64,000 bases of DNA from contig CAVTZG010000007.1 in the NCBI GenBank assembly GCA_963739135.1, forward strand, positions 62,001 to 126,000, in the 5' to 3' direction. This document shows, in pieces, positions 1-9,420 of this stretch. Position numbers and translations under genes: made by a program. This DNA is from Palsa-504 sp963739135. Its GTDB lineage: Bacteria > Actinomycetota > Actinomycetes > Streptosporangiales > Streptosporangiaceae. Position 1 is the first letter of the stretch. Each line of letters opens with the position of its first letter. Below the pieces are notes generated by a model. It saw only the letters and a program-made list of their open reading frames with translations. It searched no databases and was not told where the DNA came from.

Positions 1-599
1 CACATCCAGCGATGGCCGGGCACACCCATCTGGAATGCTGAATATCAATGATCCCGCAGTCCTCGGTGATGCCGCCCTGTGCGCTGCATGTTGTACGGCA
101 CCCGCAGCCAGAAACTGCAGTGGCATCCCAGACATCCGCCCGATGGCCGATGTCGCCCCCAGCGGGCCTCGCACGATGGGGCGGGTGCAGATCCGGCCAC
201 ACACCGCCATTTCTCCCGGCCCGAAGAAGAAGAAGATGATGGGCGTTGTCGGCGCACCTCCCTCCAGCTCGACATCCCCGGGCCCCCAGCACTACCTCTC
301 CAGCGAGCGCACCCTGCGGTCGGACGTGCCCTGTTCCCGGATGAGCAAGCCCCAGCAAGCACACAGATCTAGCTGATCGGCGCTCAGCATCCACACGAAC
401 CGGGTAAGACCGGGCGCGCAAATATTCGGCGTATCCAGGTCACGCTGCTCTTACGTCACGCTCTGTATTCCGCCGAGCGCGCGAGCTGTCGAGAAATATC
501 CGCCCAATCTGTCTCGTCACGTGGCGGGATCGAACTGTGACTGGGACCGCGCAGATCGGAGCATTCGGTGCCGCTGCGCGGAGGGGTAAGGTCTTGCTG
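1..599. other. No supportable gene
   Basis: Short open frames exist on both strands, but none has a recognisable motif, a convincing ribosome site or a family-like composition. The last part (about 420-599) is the upstream region of the nitrile hydratase operon and must hold its promoter, though I cannot point to clear -35/-10 boxes. Confidence 0.5.
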
Positions 600-1226
600 G
601 TGGACGGTATCCATGACCTGGGTGGCATGCAGGGCCTGGGGGCGGTAGATCATTCGCCGGCGGAACCGGTTTTTCACCATCGGTGGGAGGCGGTGGCCCG
701 GGCGCTGCTGGCGGTTGTGGCTGGCGCGGTCGGGGCGAGCGGCGGGGAGTTCCGGCATTCGATCGAGCGCATGGAGCCGGGCCACTACCTGACGTCGGGC
801 TATTACGAGCACTGGCTCACCGCGGCGGCCACCTTGGCCGTTGAGCATGAGCTGGTGACGGTCTCCGAGCTTGAGGCACGCGCGGGCGGGCGGTTCCCGC
901 TGAGCGGCCCGGTGCTGGCGCCGGCCGTGGTAGAGGCTGGGCCGGATGTCGGCACGCCGCGCTTCGGCGTTGGCGACCGGGTCCGGGTGCGCGAGTGGCA
1001 TCCGCCCGGACACACCCGCTGCCCTGGGTATGTGCGGGGCAAGCCCGGGACGGTGGTGCGGTTGGATGGTATCTATTCGGTGCCCGATATCGAGGCCCAC
1101 GGCACTGCCCGGCGCCACGAGCCGACGTATTCGGTCCGGTTCGACGCCGCGGAGCTGTGGGGTGACGGCCAGCGCGGTGTGCGGGTGCACGTCGACCTGT
1201 GGGACTGCTACCTGGAGCCATCATGA
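600..1226 (+). CDS. Nitrile hydratase beta subunit (cobalt type)
   Basis: Beta subunit of nitrile hydratase, the cytoplasmic alpha-beta enzyme that hydrates nitriles to amides. I chose the GTG at 600 because the next residues read DGIHDLGGMQG, the classic beginning of beta subunits; an AAGG lies 8 bases upstream. An in-frame GTG at 537 would add 21 unrelated residues. From 600 the product is 208 residues, close to the usual 210-230. The C-terminal SH3-like barrel is visible (FGVGDRVRVREW, then HTRCPGYVRGKPGTV and YSVRF). The stop overlaps the alpha-subunit start by four bases (ATGA). Beta-before-alpha is the usual order in cobalt-type clusters. No amidase gene follows, so the downstream step must be encoded elsewhere. 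Confidence 0.93.
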   Translation: MDGIHDLGGMQGLGAVDHSPAEPVFHHRWEAVARALLAVVAGAVGASGGEFRHSIERMEPGHYLTSGYYEHWLTAAATLAVEHELVTVSELEARAGGRFPLSGPVLAPAVVEAGPDVGTPRFGVGDRVRVREWHPPGHTRCPGYVRGKPGTVVRLDGIYSVPDIEAHGTARRHEPTYSVRFDAAELWGDGQRGVRVHVDLWDCYLEPS

Positions 1227-1816
1227 GCAACAGCTCGCACCACCCGGCTCCGGTGTCGCCGGTTGAGCAGAGGGTTGCGGCGCTTGAGGCTTTGCTGACC
1301 GAACGAGGGCTGGTGCCCGAGGGGTTCATCGATCAGATCACCCGCCGGTATGAGTCGGAGATCGGCCCGATGAACGGGGCGAAGGTGGTGGCCCGGGCGT
1401 GGCTGGACCCGCCGTACAAGCAGCGGCTGCTGGCTGACGGCACCGCCGCGATCGCTGAGCTCGGCTTCGGCGGGCCCGAGGGCGATCACATGGTGGTCGT
1501 GGAGAACACCGCTGCGGTTCACAATGTGATCGTGTGCACGCTGTGCTCCTGCTATCCATGGCCGGTGCTGGGGCTGCCACCCGCCTGGTACAAGGACACG
1601 CCCTACCGCGCGCGGATGGTCCGCGAGCCCCGGGCCTTGCTAGCCGAGATGGGCTGCCCGCTGCCCGAGGAGGTGGAGATCCGGGTATGGGACTCCTCCG
1701 CCGAGGTCCGCTACCTCGTGTTGCCCCAGCGCCCGCCCGCGACCGAGGGCATGACCGAGGCTGAGCTGGCCGCCCTGGTGACCCGGGACTCGATGATCGG
1801 CGTGGCCCGGCTGTGA
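1223..1816 (+). CDS. Nitrile hydratase alpha subunit (cobalt type)
   Basis: Catalytic, metal-binding subunit of nitrile hydratase. The claw motif VCTLCSCYPW is complete. In this family Thr in C-T-L-C-S-C marks the cobalt type, whereas iron enzymes have Ser; the last two Cys are normally oxidised to sulfinic and sulfenic acid. The ATG at 1223 gives 197 residues and has a GGAG five bases upstream; a longer frame from 1199 lies inside the beta gene and is less likely. The core motif WLDPPYKQRLLADG is also typical. It overlaps beta by four bases and the accessory gene by four, so the three genes are probably translationally coupled. Confidence 0.95.
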   Translation: MSNSSHHPAPVSPVEQRVAALEALLTERGLVPEGFIDQITRRYESEIGPMNGAKVVARAWLDPPYKQRLLADGTAAIAELGFGGPEGDHMVVVENTAAVHNVIVCTLCSCYPWPVLGLPPAWYKDTPYRARMVREPRALLAEMGCPLPEEVEIRVWDSSAEVRYLVLPQRPPATEGMTEAELAALVTRDSMIGVARL

Positions 1817-2070
1817 CCACCCCGCTGAGCCTGTCCGGGCTGGACCTGCCCCGCCGCAACGGCGAGCTGGCCTTCGACGCACCCTGGCAAAGCTCCGTGT
1901 TCGCGCTGGCGGCCGCGGTCATCGAGCACGCCTTCGGCGGCGACCGGGAACCGTTCCGGCAGCAGCTCATCAAGGCCATCGCCGCCGAACCGGGCCGCGC
2001 CTACTGGGAGAGCTGGACCGCCGCGCTCGAAGCGCTCGTGCCCGTCCTGCCCGAACGCTCCACACCCTGA
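1813..2070 (+). CDS. Nitrile hydratase accessory protein (cobalt insertion/activator type)
   Basis: An 85-residue protein resembling the small accessory proteins encoded after nitrile hydratase alpha. In cobalt-type systems these form a complex with the alpha subunit and insert the metal by subunit exchange (known family role). The shared pattern is PRRNGELAFDAPWQS near the start, then AFGGDREPFRQQLIKAI and a WESWTAALE segment, which is also homologous to the N-terminal half of the beta subunit. The GTG start overlaps the alpha stop (GTGA). It is the last gene of the operon; no terminator hairpin is obvious. Confidence 0.9.
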   Translation: MTTPLSLSGLDLPRRNGELAFDAPWQSSVFALAAAVIEHAFGGDREPFRQQLIKAIAAEPGRAYWESWTAALEALVPVLPERSTP

Positions 2071-2409
2071 CGTGACCGGGCGCACCACAGCGCAACGTGC
2101 CGGATCCGCCCAAACGGCCGCCGACTCCTTCGGTGCAGGCCAGCGCATGCGCACAGACCAGGACGATCTGCATGCGGTCCCGCTTCCCAGTCGGTGCAAT
2201 GTGCAAGTCAGTCCAGGCCACGTCGTCGCCCGGCGCAGGCCCGGGTACGGACCAGGGATGTCACGGGCGCGGGGTGTCCACCCGATCCGCAATCATGAGG
2301 CAATGCCAGCTAATCCGCTGGCGCGGGGATGGGTCGTTGGCCGGGAACGCCGGGCCGGATCCGCGGTCCGGCCGTCCACCGTCATCAACCATCCAGGAGG
2401 TGGAGACTT
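2071..2409. other. Intergenic region before the epoxide hydrolase
   Basis: About 340 bases without a supportable gene. The only clear signal is AGGAGG at 2395-2400 followed by GGAG at 2402-2405, serving the ATG at 2410. I see no strong terminator for the nitrile hydratase operon. Confidence 0.5.
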
Positions 2410-3597
2410 ATGTCCAACGAAACTGAAATCCGTCCGTTCCGGGTCGGCATGCCCGACGAAGCGGTCGCCGACCTTCGGCGGCGCATCGCCGCGAGGCGCT
2501 GGCCCTCCCGGGAGCTGGTTGCTGATCGGTCGCAAGGCGTGCAGCTGGCGACGTTGCAGGAGCTCGCCCGCTACTGGGCGACCGATTACGACTGGGGCGC
2601 GTGCGAGGCGAAACTGAACGCGCTGCCGCAGTTCAAGACCGAGATCGACGGGCTGGACGTCCACTTCATCCACGTGAAGTCAGAGCACGCGGACTCGTTG
2701 CCGCTGATCATGACGCACGGCTGGCCCGGCTCGGTCATCGAGCTGCTCGAGGCCGTCGGCCCGCTCACCGACCCGGCCGCGCACGGCGGACGCGCCGAGG
2801 ACGCGTTCGACCTCGTGCTGCCGTCCCTGCCTGGCTACGGCTTCTGCGCCGAGCCGCCCGAGATCGGCTGGGACCCTAGCCGCATCGCGGGTGCCTGGGC
2901 GGAGCTGATGCACCGTCTCGGCTACACCCGCTACGTCGCCCAAGGCGGCGATCAAGGCGCCTCGATCACCGATGCGATGGGCCGCCTGGCACCCGGGGGG
3001 CTGCTTGGCATCCACGTGAATTTGCTCGTGACGGCGCTGGGCGGCGGCGCCATGCCGGCAGAAACCGAGCAGGAACGCGCGGCGCTCGAGCAGACCCAGA
3101 CATTCAGGACGAGCGGCTTCGGCTACTTCCTGGAGCAGGCCACGCGGCCGCAGACGATCGGCTACGCCCTGCTGGATTCACCCGTCGCCCTGGCGGCCTG
3201 GATGCTCGACCACGACACCGACGCCTACTACAAGATCTCCCGCGCCTTCACCGGCGGGCAGCCGTCCGGGGGTCTCACCCGGGACCACATCCTCGACAAC
3301 ATCACGCTGTACTGGCTGACCGGTACCGGGGCCTCGGCGGCCCGGTCCTACTGGGAAAGCGGACGAGCCCAGGCTCTCGCGGCGGCGGCCGGGCAGGCTC
3401 GGCCGGAGGTCTCGCTCCCGGTCGGCTTCACCACGTTCCCCGGCGAGATCTTCCGGGCCCCACGCAGCTGGGTCGAGAAGGCCTACCCCAACCTCACCTA
3501 CTTCCACGAGGCCAGCAAGGGCGGCCACTTCGCCGCCTGGGAAGAGCCCGAGCTGTTCGCGACCGAGATCCGGGCGGCGTTCAAGTCGCTACGCTAA
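2410..3597 (+). CDS. Epoxide hydrolase (EHN-domain alpha/beta hydrolase)
   Basis: A 395-residue alpha/beta hydrolase of the microsomal-like epoxide hydrolase group, which opens epoxides to diols through a covalent aspartyl ester. The N-terminal EHN domain covers about residues 5-110 (IRPFRVGMPDEAVADLRRR). The oxyanion motif HGWPGS is at 103-108, the nucleophile Asp181 lies in QGGDQGAS, and the catalytic His is about 373 in GGHFAAWEEPE. The start at 2410 is fixed by the AGGAGG just upstream; the frame is open 27 codons further but has no ribosome site there. It is monocistronic. A decayed relative lies at 22963-23402. The true substrate is unknown. Confidence 0.92.
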   Translation: MSNETEIRPFRVGMPDEAVADLRRRIAARRWPSRELVADRSQGVQLATLQELARYWATDYDWGACEAKLNALPQFKTEIDGLDVHFIHVKSEHADSLPLIMTHGWPGSVIELLEAVGPLTDPAAHGGRAEDAFDLVLPSLPGYGFCAEPPEIGWDPSRIAGAWAELMHRLGYTRYVAQGGDQGASITDAMGRLAPGGLLGIHVNLLVTALGGGAMPAETEQERAALEQTQTFRTSGFGYFLEQATRPQTIGYALLDSPVALAAWMLDHDTDAYYKISRAFTGGQPSGGLTRDHILDNITLYWLTGTGASAARSYWESGRAQALAAAAGQARPEVSLPVGFTTFPGEIFRAPRSWVEKAYPNLTYFHEASKGGHFAAWEEPELFATEIRAAFKSLR

Positions 3598-4141
3598 CGA
3601 CAACCTGCACCTGGGGAAGTGGGGAGTCGGCTATCGAGTCAAACCAGAAAGGCACGAAGAGATAACCAGCTGAAGCGCGACAACCGAGCCTCGCAGAACC
3701 GGGAGATCTGAGCCAAGCTGAGCCCTCCAACGAACGAGTTGGCACCCGCGCCTAGTCGGCAGGGAGGTTCGCTCTCACTCCGGAACGCCAGTCGCACAGC
3801 GTGACGATCCCTGGTCGCGGCCATTGCGCGAGATCCGTTCTGGTCGAGTCGCAGGTAGGGACCTTCGCAATCCCGGCCGCGCCTAACGGGCTTTTCTGCG
3901 CACTTAGCGTTGCCAGTCGACAGCGTGCCTATTGGTGCCATCAGGTACCGCGCCGATGGCAATTCCGAGTGCGCTGGTGACCGCCGACGTTGAATGCCAG
4001 GCGGCTGCGGGTGCCCGTAGCCGAAGCGGCGCCAGCCCGCGAGCCGACCGCGGTGCCTATTGGCCGCCCGTAGCATGCGCCGATGCCGCCAGAGCTAGTC
4101 CTTACTCGTCGGGAGCCGCTTGCGGTGCTGACCGGGATGGG
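3598..4141. other. Intergenic region, no clear gene
   Basis: This stretch separates the convergent epoxide hydrolase and two-component genes. It is lower in GC than its surroundings. A 145-codon open frame on the minus strand (3639-4076) has low-complexity, non-family-like composition and I do not believe it. No tRNA or terminator could be identified with confidence. Confidence 0.4.
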
Positions 4142-4795
4142 CTACCGGGCGTCGAGGAAGGTGATGACGGCAAGGACGCGCCGGTGGGTGTCGGACGTGG
4201 CGGGGATTCCGAGCTTGCTGAAGATGTGCTTTATGTGTTTTTCGACCGCTCCTTGGGTTATCCAGAGGGTCTTGGCGATCCCGGCGTTTGATTGCCCCTC
4301 GGCCATGAGCTTGATTACTTCTCGTTCGCGCGGCGTGAGCGCGTCGAGGGGGTCGGTTCGTCGTGTGCGACCGAGTAGTTCAGCGACGAGCTTGGGGTCA
4401 AAGACGGTGCCGCCTTCGCTGATCCTGGTGAGGGCGTCGGTGAGCTGGTCGAGGTTCGCTACTGAGTCCTTGAGCAGGTAGCCGACGCGGCTGGCTGTGG
4501 CCGTGAATAGCTCGACCGCTTCGTCGATCTCGGTGAAGGTAGACAGCAGCAAGATGCCGACGGCGGGAAACCGCTGGCGGATCTGGAGTGCGGCGCGGAT
4601 GCCTTCTGTGGTCTGGGACGGGGGCATCCGGATGTCTACGATGGCCACGTCGGGCTGGTTTTCCTCGATCGCCCGCAACAGTGATGGGGCGTTGCCGACC
4701 TGGGCGACGACCTGATTGCCGGCCCGTTCGAGGAGTTCGGCGAGCGCTTGGCGGATCAGGGCTGCGTCGTCGGCGAGGACTAGGCCTAGCGGCAT
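4142..4795 (-). CDS. NarL/FixJ-family response regulator
   Basis: A 217-residue two-component response regulator. The receiver domain is residues 3-120, with the acidic pair D9-D10, the phospho-acceptor D54 in DVAIVDIRMPP, the Ser/Thr switch in LLLSTF and the conserved Lys in YLLKDS. The LuxR-type helix-turn-helix is at about 150-212, beginning LTPREREVIKLMAEG. It lies 24 bases downstream of the histidine kinase gene on the same strand and is surely its partner. The target is unknown; the divergent DUF4331 gene is the obvious candidate. Confidence 0.93.
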   Translation of the reverse strand: MPLGLVLADDAALIRQALAELLERAGNQVVAQVGNAPSLLRAIEENQPDVAIVDIRMPPSQTTEGIRAALQIRQRFPAVGILLLSTFTEIDEAVELFTATASRVGYLLKDSVANLDQLTDALTRISEGGTVFDPKLVAELLGRTRRTDPLDALTPREREVIKLMAEGQSNAGIAKTLWITQGAVEKHIKHIFSKLGIPATSDTHRRVLAVITFLDAR

Positions 4796-4819
4796 AGCGC
4801 AGTTCCTCCTGGCGACTTG

Positions 4820-5863
4820 CTAGCCGGGAATCGGGACTTCGGCTGTCACGATTGTCGGGCCGCGGTCCGGGCTGTCCAAGGTAAGGTGGCCGGCTGCCGC
4901 GTCGGCGCGGTCGCGGAGGCCTTGCAGTCCGGTGCCGCGGGCGAGGGCGGCTCCCCCGGCGCCGTCGTCGGTGATGGTGAGCCGGAGTGTGCCTGCGGTA
5001 CGGACTAGCACGATCTGGAGGTGATCTGCGTTGGCGTGCTTGACGGCGTTGGCGGTTGCCTCGGCAGCAATGTAATAAGCCGTGGCTTCGATCTGAGGGG
5101 GTAGCCTCCCGACGTCTTCGGCTTTCAGATCGACTGGGATCGCGGCACGCCGCGCGAGTGTCCGCAGAGCGGCTATAAGACCGCGCCGTGACAGTTCGGC
5201 TGGATGGATCCCGTGGGCCAGCCGCCGGAGTTCAGCTATGGCCTCGCGCAGGTCGGCGTGCACGGCATCGACGAGCCGGGCGGCATCGGCCGGGTCGGTC
5301 TGGATCAGGCGCCGGGCGTTCTCAAGGCGCATCGCGACGGCAACGAATTGCTGCTGCGCGCCGTCGTGCAGGTCGCGTTCGATCTCGCGACGGGCGTCAT
5401 CGGCCGCCTTGGCGATGCGCGCGCGGGAAGCTTCGACTTCCCCCAGCCGCACCCGCGCTGAGATATCCCGGAATGCCACGACCACGCCGCGGCCGTCGAC
5501 GAGGTCCACTGGCGCGGAGGAGTATGAAACCGCGACCTGCGTGCCGTCCTTGCGGACGAGCGAGTCCTGCTCGAACTGGAGCGTCTCGCCCGTCTGGCTG
5601 GGCCTGAGCAACGCGCATTCCGCTGCGGGGAACGGGGAGCCATCAGGGCGCAGGTAGTGGATCGTCTCGTGACTGGACCTGCCGAGCAGTTCGCCTGCAT
5701 CGCCGTATCCGAGGATCTTCAGGGCGGCCGGATTCAGGAAGGCGATGCGTCCCGCGACATCGGCAACATACAGAGCATCTGCCGCAGCCGCGACGGCTCG
5801 GAAGACTGTTTCCGCAGTGGCCGGCAGCCCAGGTCCAGCGATCACGTCCTCATTGTCATCCAT
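4820..5863 (-). CDS. PAS-domain sensor histidine kinase (NarX/HisKA_3 type)
   Basis: A 347-residue sensor kinase when started at the ATG at 5863; the frame stays open to 6091, but that extra part is not family-like and overlaps the divergent promoter region. One PAS domain is at about 17-135 (YVADVAGRIAFLNPAALKILGY). The HisKA_3 dimerisation domain contains ERDLHDGAQQQ, with phospho-acceptor His166. The ATPase domain has N box EATANAVKHA and G box DDGAGG. No membrane segment is visible, so it is likely cytosolic and senses a small ligand, redox state or light through PAS. It is paired with the response regulator 24 bases downstream. Confidence 0.9.
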   Translation of the reverse strand: MDDNEDVIAGPGLPATAETVFRAVAAAADALYVADVAGRIAFLNPAALKILGYGDAGELLGRSSHETIHYLRPDGSPFPAAECALLRPSQTGETLQFEQDSLVRKDGTQVAVSYSSAPVDLVDGRGVVVAFRDISARVRLGEVEASRARIAKAADDARREIERDLHDGAQQQFVAVAMRLENARRLIQTDPADAARLVDAVHADLREAIAELRRLAHGIHPAELSRRGLIAALRTLARRAAIPVDLKAEDVGRLPPQIEATAYYIAAEATANAVKHANADHLQIVLVRTAGTLRLTITDDGAGGAALARGTGLQGLRDRADAAAGHLTLDSPDRGPTIVTAEVPIPG

Positions 5864-6281
5864 CGGTGGCCCGGCGCACCACCCGGATAGACCTGCCAGC
5901 CCTACCCCCAACAGACCGTTAGCCCCAGCGACACAAACCCCTGCGGCACGCATCGTAGAGGAGACGCGCCGAAGCGATCCCACGGAGGCGAATGGACCGG
6001 CGGGCGTCACCCCAGAGACGCACCGAAGAGCGGAGGAGGCACCCGGAGACAACCCCGGGGATGATACCCGGGTACATCCCGGGGCCGCCACCCGCGAATC
6101 GGCGCGAGAGTAACCCCATCAGCGCCATAGCGACGTTGCCGACGAGGAGAGGAACACCACACCGCCAGCACAATCACCGCCAAGGACGGGCACCAAGATC
6201 CATGAAGGACTGAAACCGGCGCCTTCCTTACTGCCGCTCCGACTCTGACACTCGCATCACCGGAACGAAAGGACTGTCCCC
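5864..6281. other. Divergent promoter region, kinase / DUF4331
   Basis: About 420 bases between the divergently transcribed sensor kinase and the DUF4331 gene. It carries the dyad at 6053-6084 (listed separately). The DUF4331 start is preceded by GAAAGGA at about 6267. No other gene is supportable here. Confidence 0.6.
6053..6084. promoter_or_regulatory. Imperfect palindrome, possible operator
   Basis: The central ACCCGGGT is flanked by CCCCGGGGAT on the left and ATCCCGGGG on the right. The whole 32-base block is a near-palindrome broken by two single-base insertions. It lies between the divergent two-component genes and the DUF4331 gene, where a response regulator would be expected to bind. 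The binding role is inference. Confidence 0.4.
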
Positions 6282-7304
6282 ATGTCCCATCACCTCGACA
6301 CGCCGCTGGCGGCTCAGACCGGCCAGCTGTTCATCGACGACCTGTACGTGTTCCCCGGCGAGGGCAGCACCGTGTTCGTCATGGACGTCAACTCCAACGT
6401 CAACGGCCTCCACTCCGAGCCGGGCTTCCACCCCGAGGCACGCTATGAGTTCAAGGTCCACTTCGACGGGGCCGACTTCGAAACCCTGACCTACCGGATC
6501 TCCTTCAGCGAACCGGGCCCCGACGGGCACCAGGCCCTCCAGCTGCACGCCCTGACCGGCGAGGCGGCACGCGAGGACTCCGCGGCCGGCGAGCTGGTGC
6601 TGGAAGGCCGGACCGGACAGACGGCCAGCCGGGGCGGCACCCGGCTGTGGGCCGGGCGCATCGCCGACTCCTTCTACATCGACCTGTCGCTGCTGGCCCT
6701 CATCAACGGCGCGGTGGCCACCGGGACCGCACCGGACCTGTCCGGGTGGCGGCCGGACAACGCGGCCAACAGCTTCGCCGGCACCACCGTCGACTCGATC
6801 GTGCTGGAGGTCTCCCACTCCCACCCGCAGCTGCGGCCCGGCGCCCGGGTCGGCGTGTGGTGCGCCACCAAGCTCGCCACCGACGCCGGCGGCTGGCGGC
6901 AGATCAACCGGGCCGGGCACCCAATGATGTGGCCGATCTTCTGGCCGAACGACACCGACTTCTCCGACCCCTCCAACACCCGGCACCCGTCCGAGGACGT
7001 CAATGCCGCGGCCAAGTACATCGGCGAGCAGGTCGCCGCCGTCGTGGCGGCCGCCGGGACCTCCGATGACCCGCCGGGCTACGGCCAGACCGTAGCCCGG
7101 GACCTGTTCCCCGACGTGCTGCCCTACGTGGTGGGAACGCCCGCGGTCTACGGCTTCGCCGCCCGCAACGGCCGGACGCGGGCCGACAACGCCCCCGAAG
7201 CCATGCTGTCCCTGGTCACCAACACCGCGGTGCCCTCCGGGCTCAAGCCGGCCGTCGCGCAGGACCAGCGGACCAGCACCTTCCCCTACGTCGTCCCGGC
7301 CTGA
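6282..7304 (+). CDS. DUF4331 family protein
   Basis: A 340-residue protein of the DUF4331 family, whose function is not known. It begins MSHHLDTPLAAQ and shows the usual features: a DLYVFPGEGSTVFVMDVN strand near the start, an LWAGRIADSFYIDL segment in the middle and a conserved C-terminal part with GRTRADNAPEAM. No signal peptide or membrane segment is evident. It stands alone on its strand, divergent from a PAS kinase/NarL regulator pair that may control it. The composition matches that of the flanking genes. Confidence 0.85.
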   Translation: MSHHLDTPLAAQTGQLFIDDLYVFPGEGSTVFVMDVNSNVNGLHSEPGFHPEARYEFKVHFDGADFETLTYRISFSEPGPDGHQALQLHALTGEAAREDSAAGELVLEGRTGQTASRGGTRLWAGRIADSFYIDLSLLALINGAVATGTAPDLSGWRPDNAANSFAGTTVDSIVLEVSHSHPQLRPGARVGVWCATKLATDAGGWRQINRAGHPMMWPIFWPNDTDFSDPSNTRHPSEDVNAAAKYIGEQVAAVVAAAGTSDDPPGYGQTVARDLFPDVLPYVVGTPAVYGFAARNGRTRADNAPEAMLSLVTNTAVPSGLKPAVAQDQRTSTFPYVVPA

Positions 7305-7890
7305 CCACCCACCAGCCTGACCCGCACGGGGCGGGCACGCCCACCAGCTCATCATCAGACGCCCCGTCGTAGCAGTTGTCCTCCCCGGTTGCCTGCTCCG
7401 CGAACTGGCCCAGCGTGAGACAGCCCGGCGCGGTATCCAGCGGCATCCCCGACGCGAACCCCGACGCCCGGCTGACATACTCACCCGGGAACGCCTTGGC
7501 CGACCCGGGCATCCCCGGACCCCGCCGCCCCGCCGCGGCCGGGACCGCGCCCATCGCGCCGGTCAGCCCGATCCGGTCGGTCACCGCCTGGGCCCGCACC
7601 GCATCCGCGGTCACCTGCGCCGCCTCGGCATATACCGCGGCCAGCCGCGTGTCATCCAGCCAGACCGCCAGGTCGTCTGGGTCCAGGCCCGACCCCCACG
7701 GGTCCTCATCTTCTGCCGGGGGCTCGTCGTCGGCCAGCGCGTCCAGTTCCCACTGCGGCCGCTGCGGGCTGGGCGGCACCAGCTGCCACCCCTGGTCCCC
7801 GTCAAACCGCGGATCAAGGCCCAGCCCGGCAGGCTCCCGGCCGGGATCCTCGTCCCGCCCCGCAGCCTCGTCAGCTGGCCCGTGTCGCAT
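7243..7890 (-). pseudogene. N-terminal fragment of a DUF222/HNH endonuclease-type protein
   Basis: The frame reads like the beginning of the large actinobacterial DUF222 (13E12-repeat) HNH endonuclease family: an acidic start, then GMPGSAKAFPGEYVSRASGFASG, a LTLGQFAE segment and GASDDELVGV. Homology stops abruptly near 7336, and the reading runs on into the end of the DUF4331 gene in an unrelated sequence. The DUF222 core and HNH domain are absent. Full-length relatives are usually 450-700 residues, so this is about a third of a gene. It is a truncated remnant; the start ATG at 7890 looks intact. Confidence 0.6.
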
Positions 7891-8335
7891 TGACCACCGT
7901 CCGTTCGAACAAATCTATCTGCCAACCATGATAGTCAAAAATCTATTCGATAATGAATCGACACGCCGAATTTATCGGCGGTCCACGAGAGCGCCAGACC
8001 TAGATCGTTGACCGGGGGCGCGTCGCTGGCCAGGCTGTTGAGCTACGAAACGCCGTAGAAGGTCCGTGACTTGTAACCTGACTTTTATCACCGGGTCGGG
8101 GTTCGCTCGGGCGCAGAGCTGTGGCCTGCAAGTTTGCGTACGGAGGCCGGTGGATTTGCGCACTAAAGGGCGAGCGGCGCCCGTGGCGCATCGGCTGTGC
8201 TCCCCGCAGCGCGCTCGGCTACGGCGCGGCCAGAGGCAAACTACCTGACGACTCCTGCACCGCGCACCGGCTCACTAGAGTAGACGGACATCTTGCCGCT
8301 CTCCAGCGGGCACGGCCCGAGGCAAGGAAACGATC
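7891..8335. other. AT-richer intergenic region with one 70-bp repeat
   Basis: Positions 7905-7975 are clearly AT-rich for this genome and hold the upstream region of the HNH remnant, followed by repeat copy 1 (7965-8034). From 8035 to 8335 I see no gene. AAGGA near 8325 is a plausible ribosome site for the frame starting at 8336. Confidence 0.5.
7965..8034. repeat. 70-bp direct repeat, copy 1
   Basis: This block recurs in the same orientation at 9698-9766. The two differ only where copy 1 has two G and copy 2 has one A (about 8017). Bases on either side do not match, so the boundaries are sharp. The two copies bracket 1.66 kb containing a broken TPR/metallopeptidase gene. Confidence 0.9.
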
Positions 8336-9420
8336 ATGTGCCCCATGCCCGGAGATGATGTGACACCCTCCGTTATTCCAGGGCCCCGGCCCTCCCATCA
8401 CTCCGGCCCCGGGTATGTGGCGAACCCCAAAGCGCCCGACTTCGAGCTAGATCAGCCGCTGAGAGAGGCCGCGGCACGGTGGCTCAACCTTGTTCCCGCC
8501 GAACGCCGCCATGACGGCCGGGAACCGGCGAAGGATGTTCTGGAGACGCTGCGGGAACAAACGCGCAGCTGCCCCGGTCATCCGGTCGGGGCCCTGTGGG
8601 TGGCCCATCGCCACCTGAGGGATCCGGTCCCCGCGGTCCGGATCGCGTCGCTCGTGCTTGCCTCGGAGGCGCTGTGGTGGCTTGGGCATTTTGAGGACGC
8701 ACGGAGGGCCGCCCAGGCGGCGGCCGACGCTGATCCGGCATCTGCCCAGGCGCTGTGGCGCCTCGCGGTCGCGCTGTACCGCCAGGGCCGATTCGAGGAG
8801 GCAGGCGAATGCCTCGATGACCTTCTGAAATTGGCCGGCCGGTTCGCTCCTGCGTGGGCGCTGCGCGGCCAGGTCAAGGTCTGGCTCGATGCGGACAACC
8901 CTGAGGCGGGCGGGCCGACTTCGCCGCCGCGGCGGCGCTGACCTCCGGTTCGGGCACCTGGGTAGTGCCGTACCGGATGGCGGGTGCTGACTTCCAGGCG
9001 CAGGCTGATGCACAGATCAGGGTTCATGACTCCGAGACGGGCGGTTCCTCCGGCGGCCTGGTGGACGTGGTGTTGCTGCCGGACAAGTCGCGGGTCGAGC
9101 GGGGTGTAGATCCGGATCGCCGGTGGCACCTGGAAGGGCCTAGCACTGGGGGCGGCGATTCGGACAATTTGTTTGGCGGGCTGGGCGGGGACTTCGCCGC
9201 GGGGGCACGCTCGCGCGTCTCCTTCGGGACGAGGTTTGTTCTCTATCAGAGGAACATCGAGAACCTCTGTAAGGACAGGGCGGTTCTCTGCGAGGAGATC
9301 CGGAAGTCGGTGGCCGAGCTTTACGACGCGGCTCTCGAGTCCCGCGCGACGATCGCAATCAAGGGTGCGCCCGAGCAGCACGCCGAGGGGGCAAACATCC
9401 CAGGGGATGAGGACGGCTAG
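8336..9420 (+). pseudogene. Broken TPR protein with degenerate minimal-metallopeptidase domain
   Basis: The first frame (8336-8941) has tetratricopeptide-like helices (ARRAAQAAADADPASAQALW, then FEEAGECLDDLLK). The natural continuation, ADFAAAAALTSGSGTWVVPYRM, lies in another frame, which runs to 9420; restoring one base near 8905 joins them. The second part resembles the minimal zincin family (PF06262-like): VDVVLLPDKSRVERGVDPD, then LYQRNIENLCKDR..LCEEIRKSV. Where that family has its HExxH zinc motif, this sequence reads SVAELYDAALESR, so the active site is gone. I interpret this as a decayed gene, although two small overlapping genes remain possible. It lies between two 70-bp direct repeats. 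Confidence 0.5.

Noticed and set aside
3639..4076. A 145-codon minus-strand frame in an intergenic region
   Set aside because: No ribosome site, no motif and codon use unlike neighbouring genes; I could not support it as coding.
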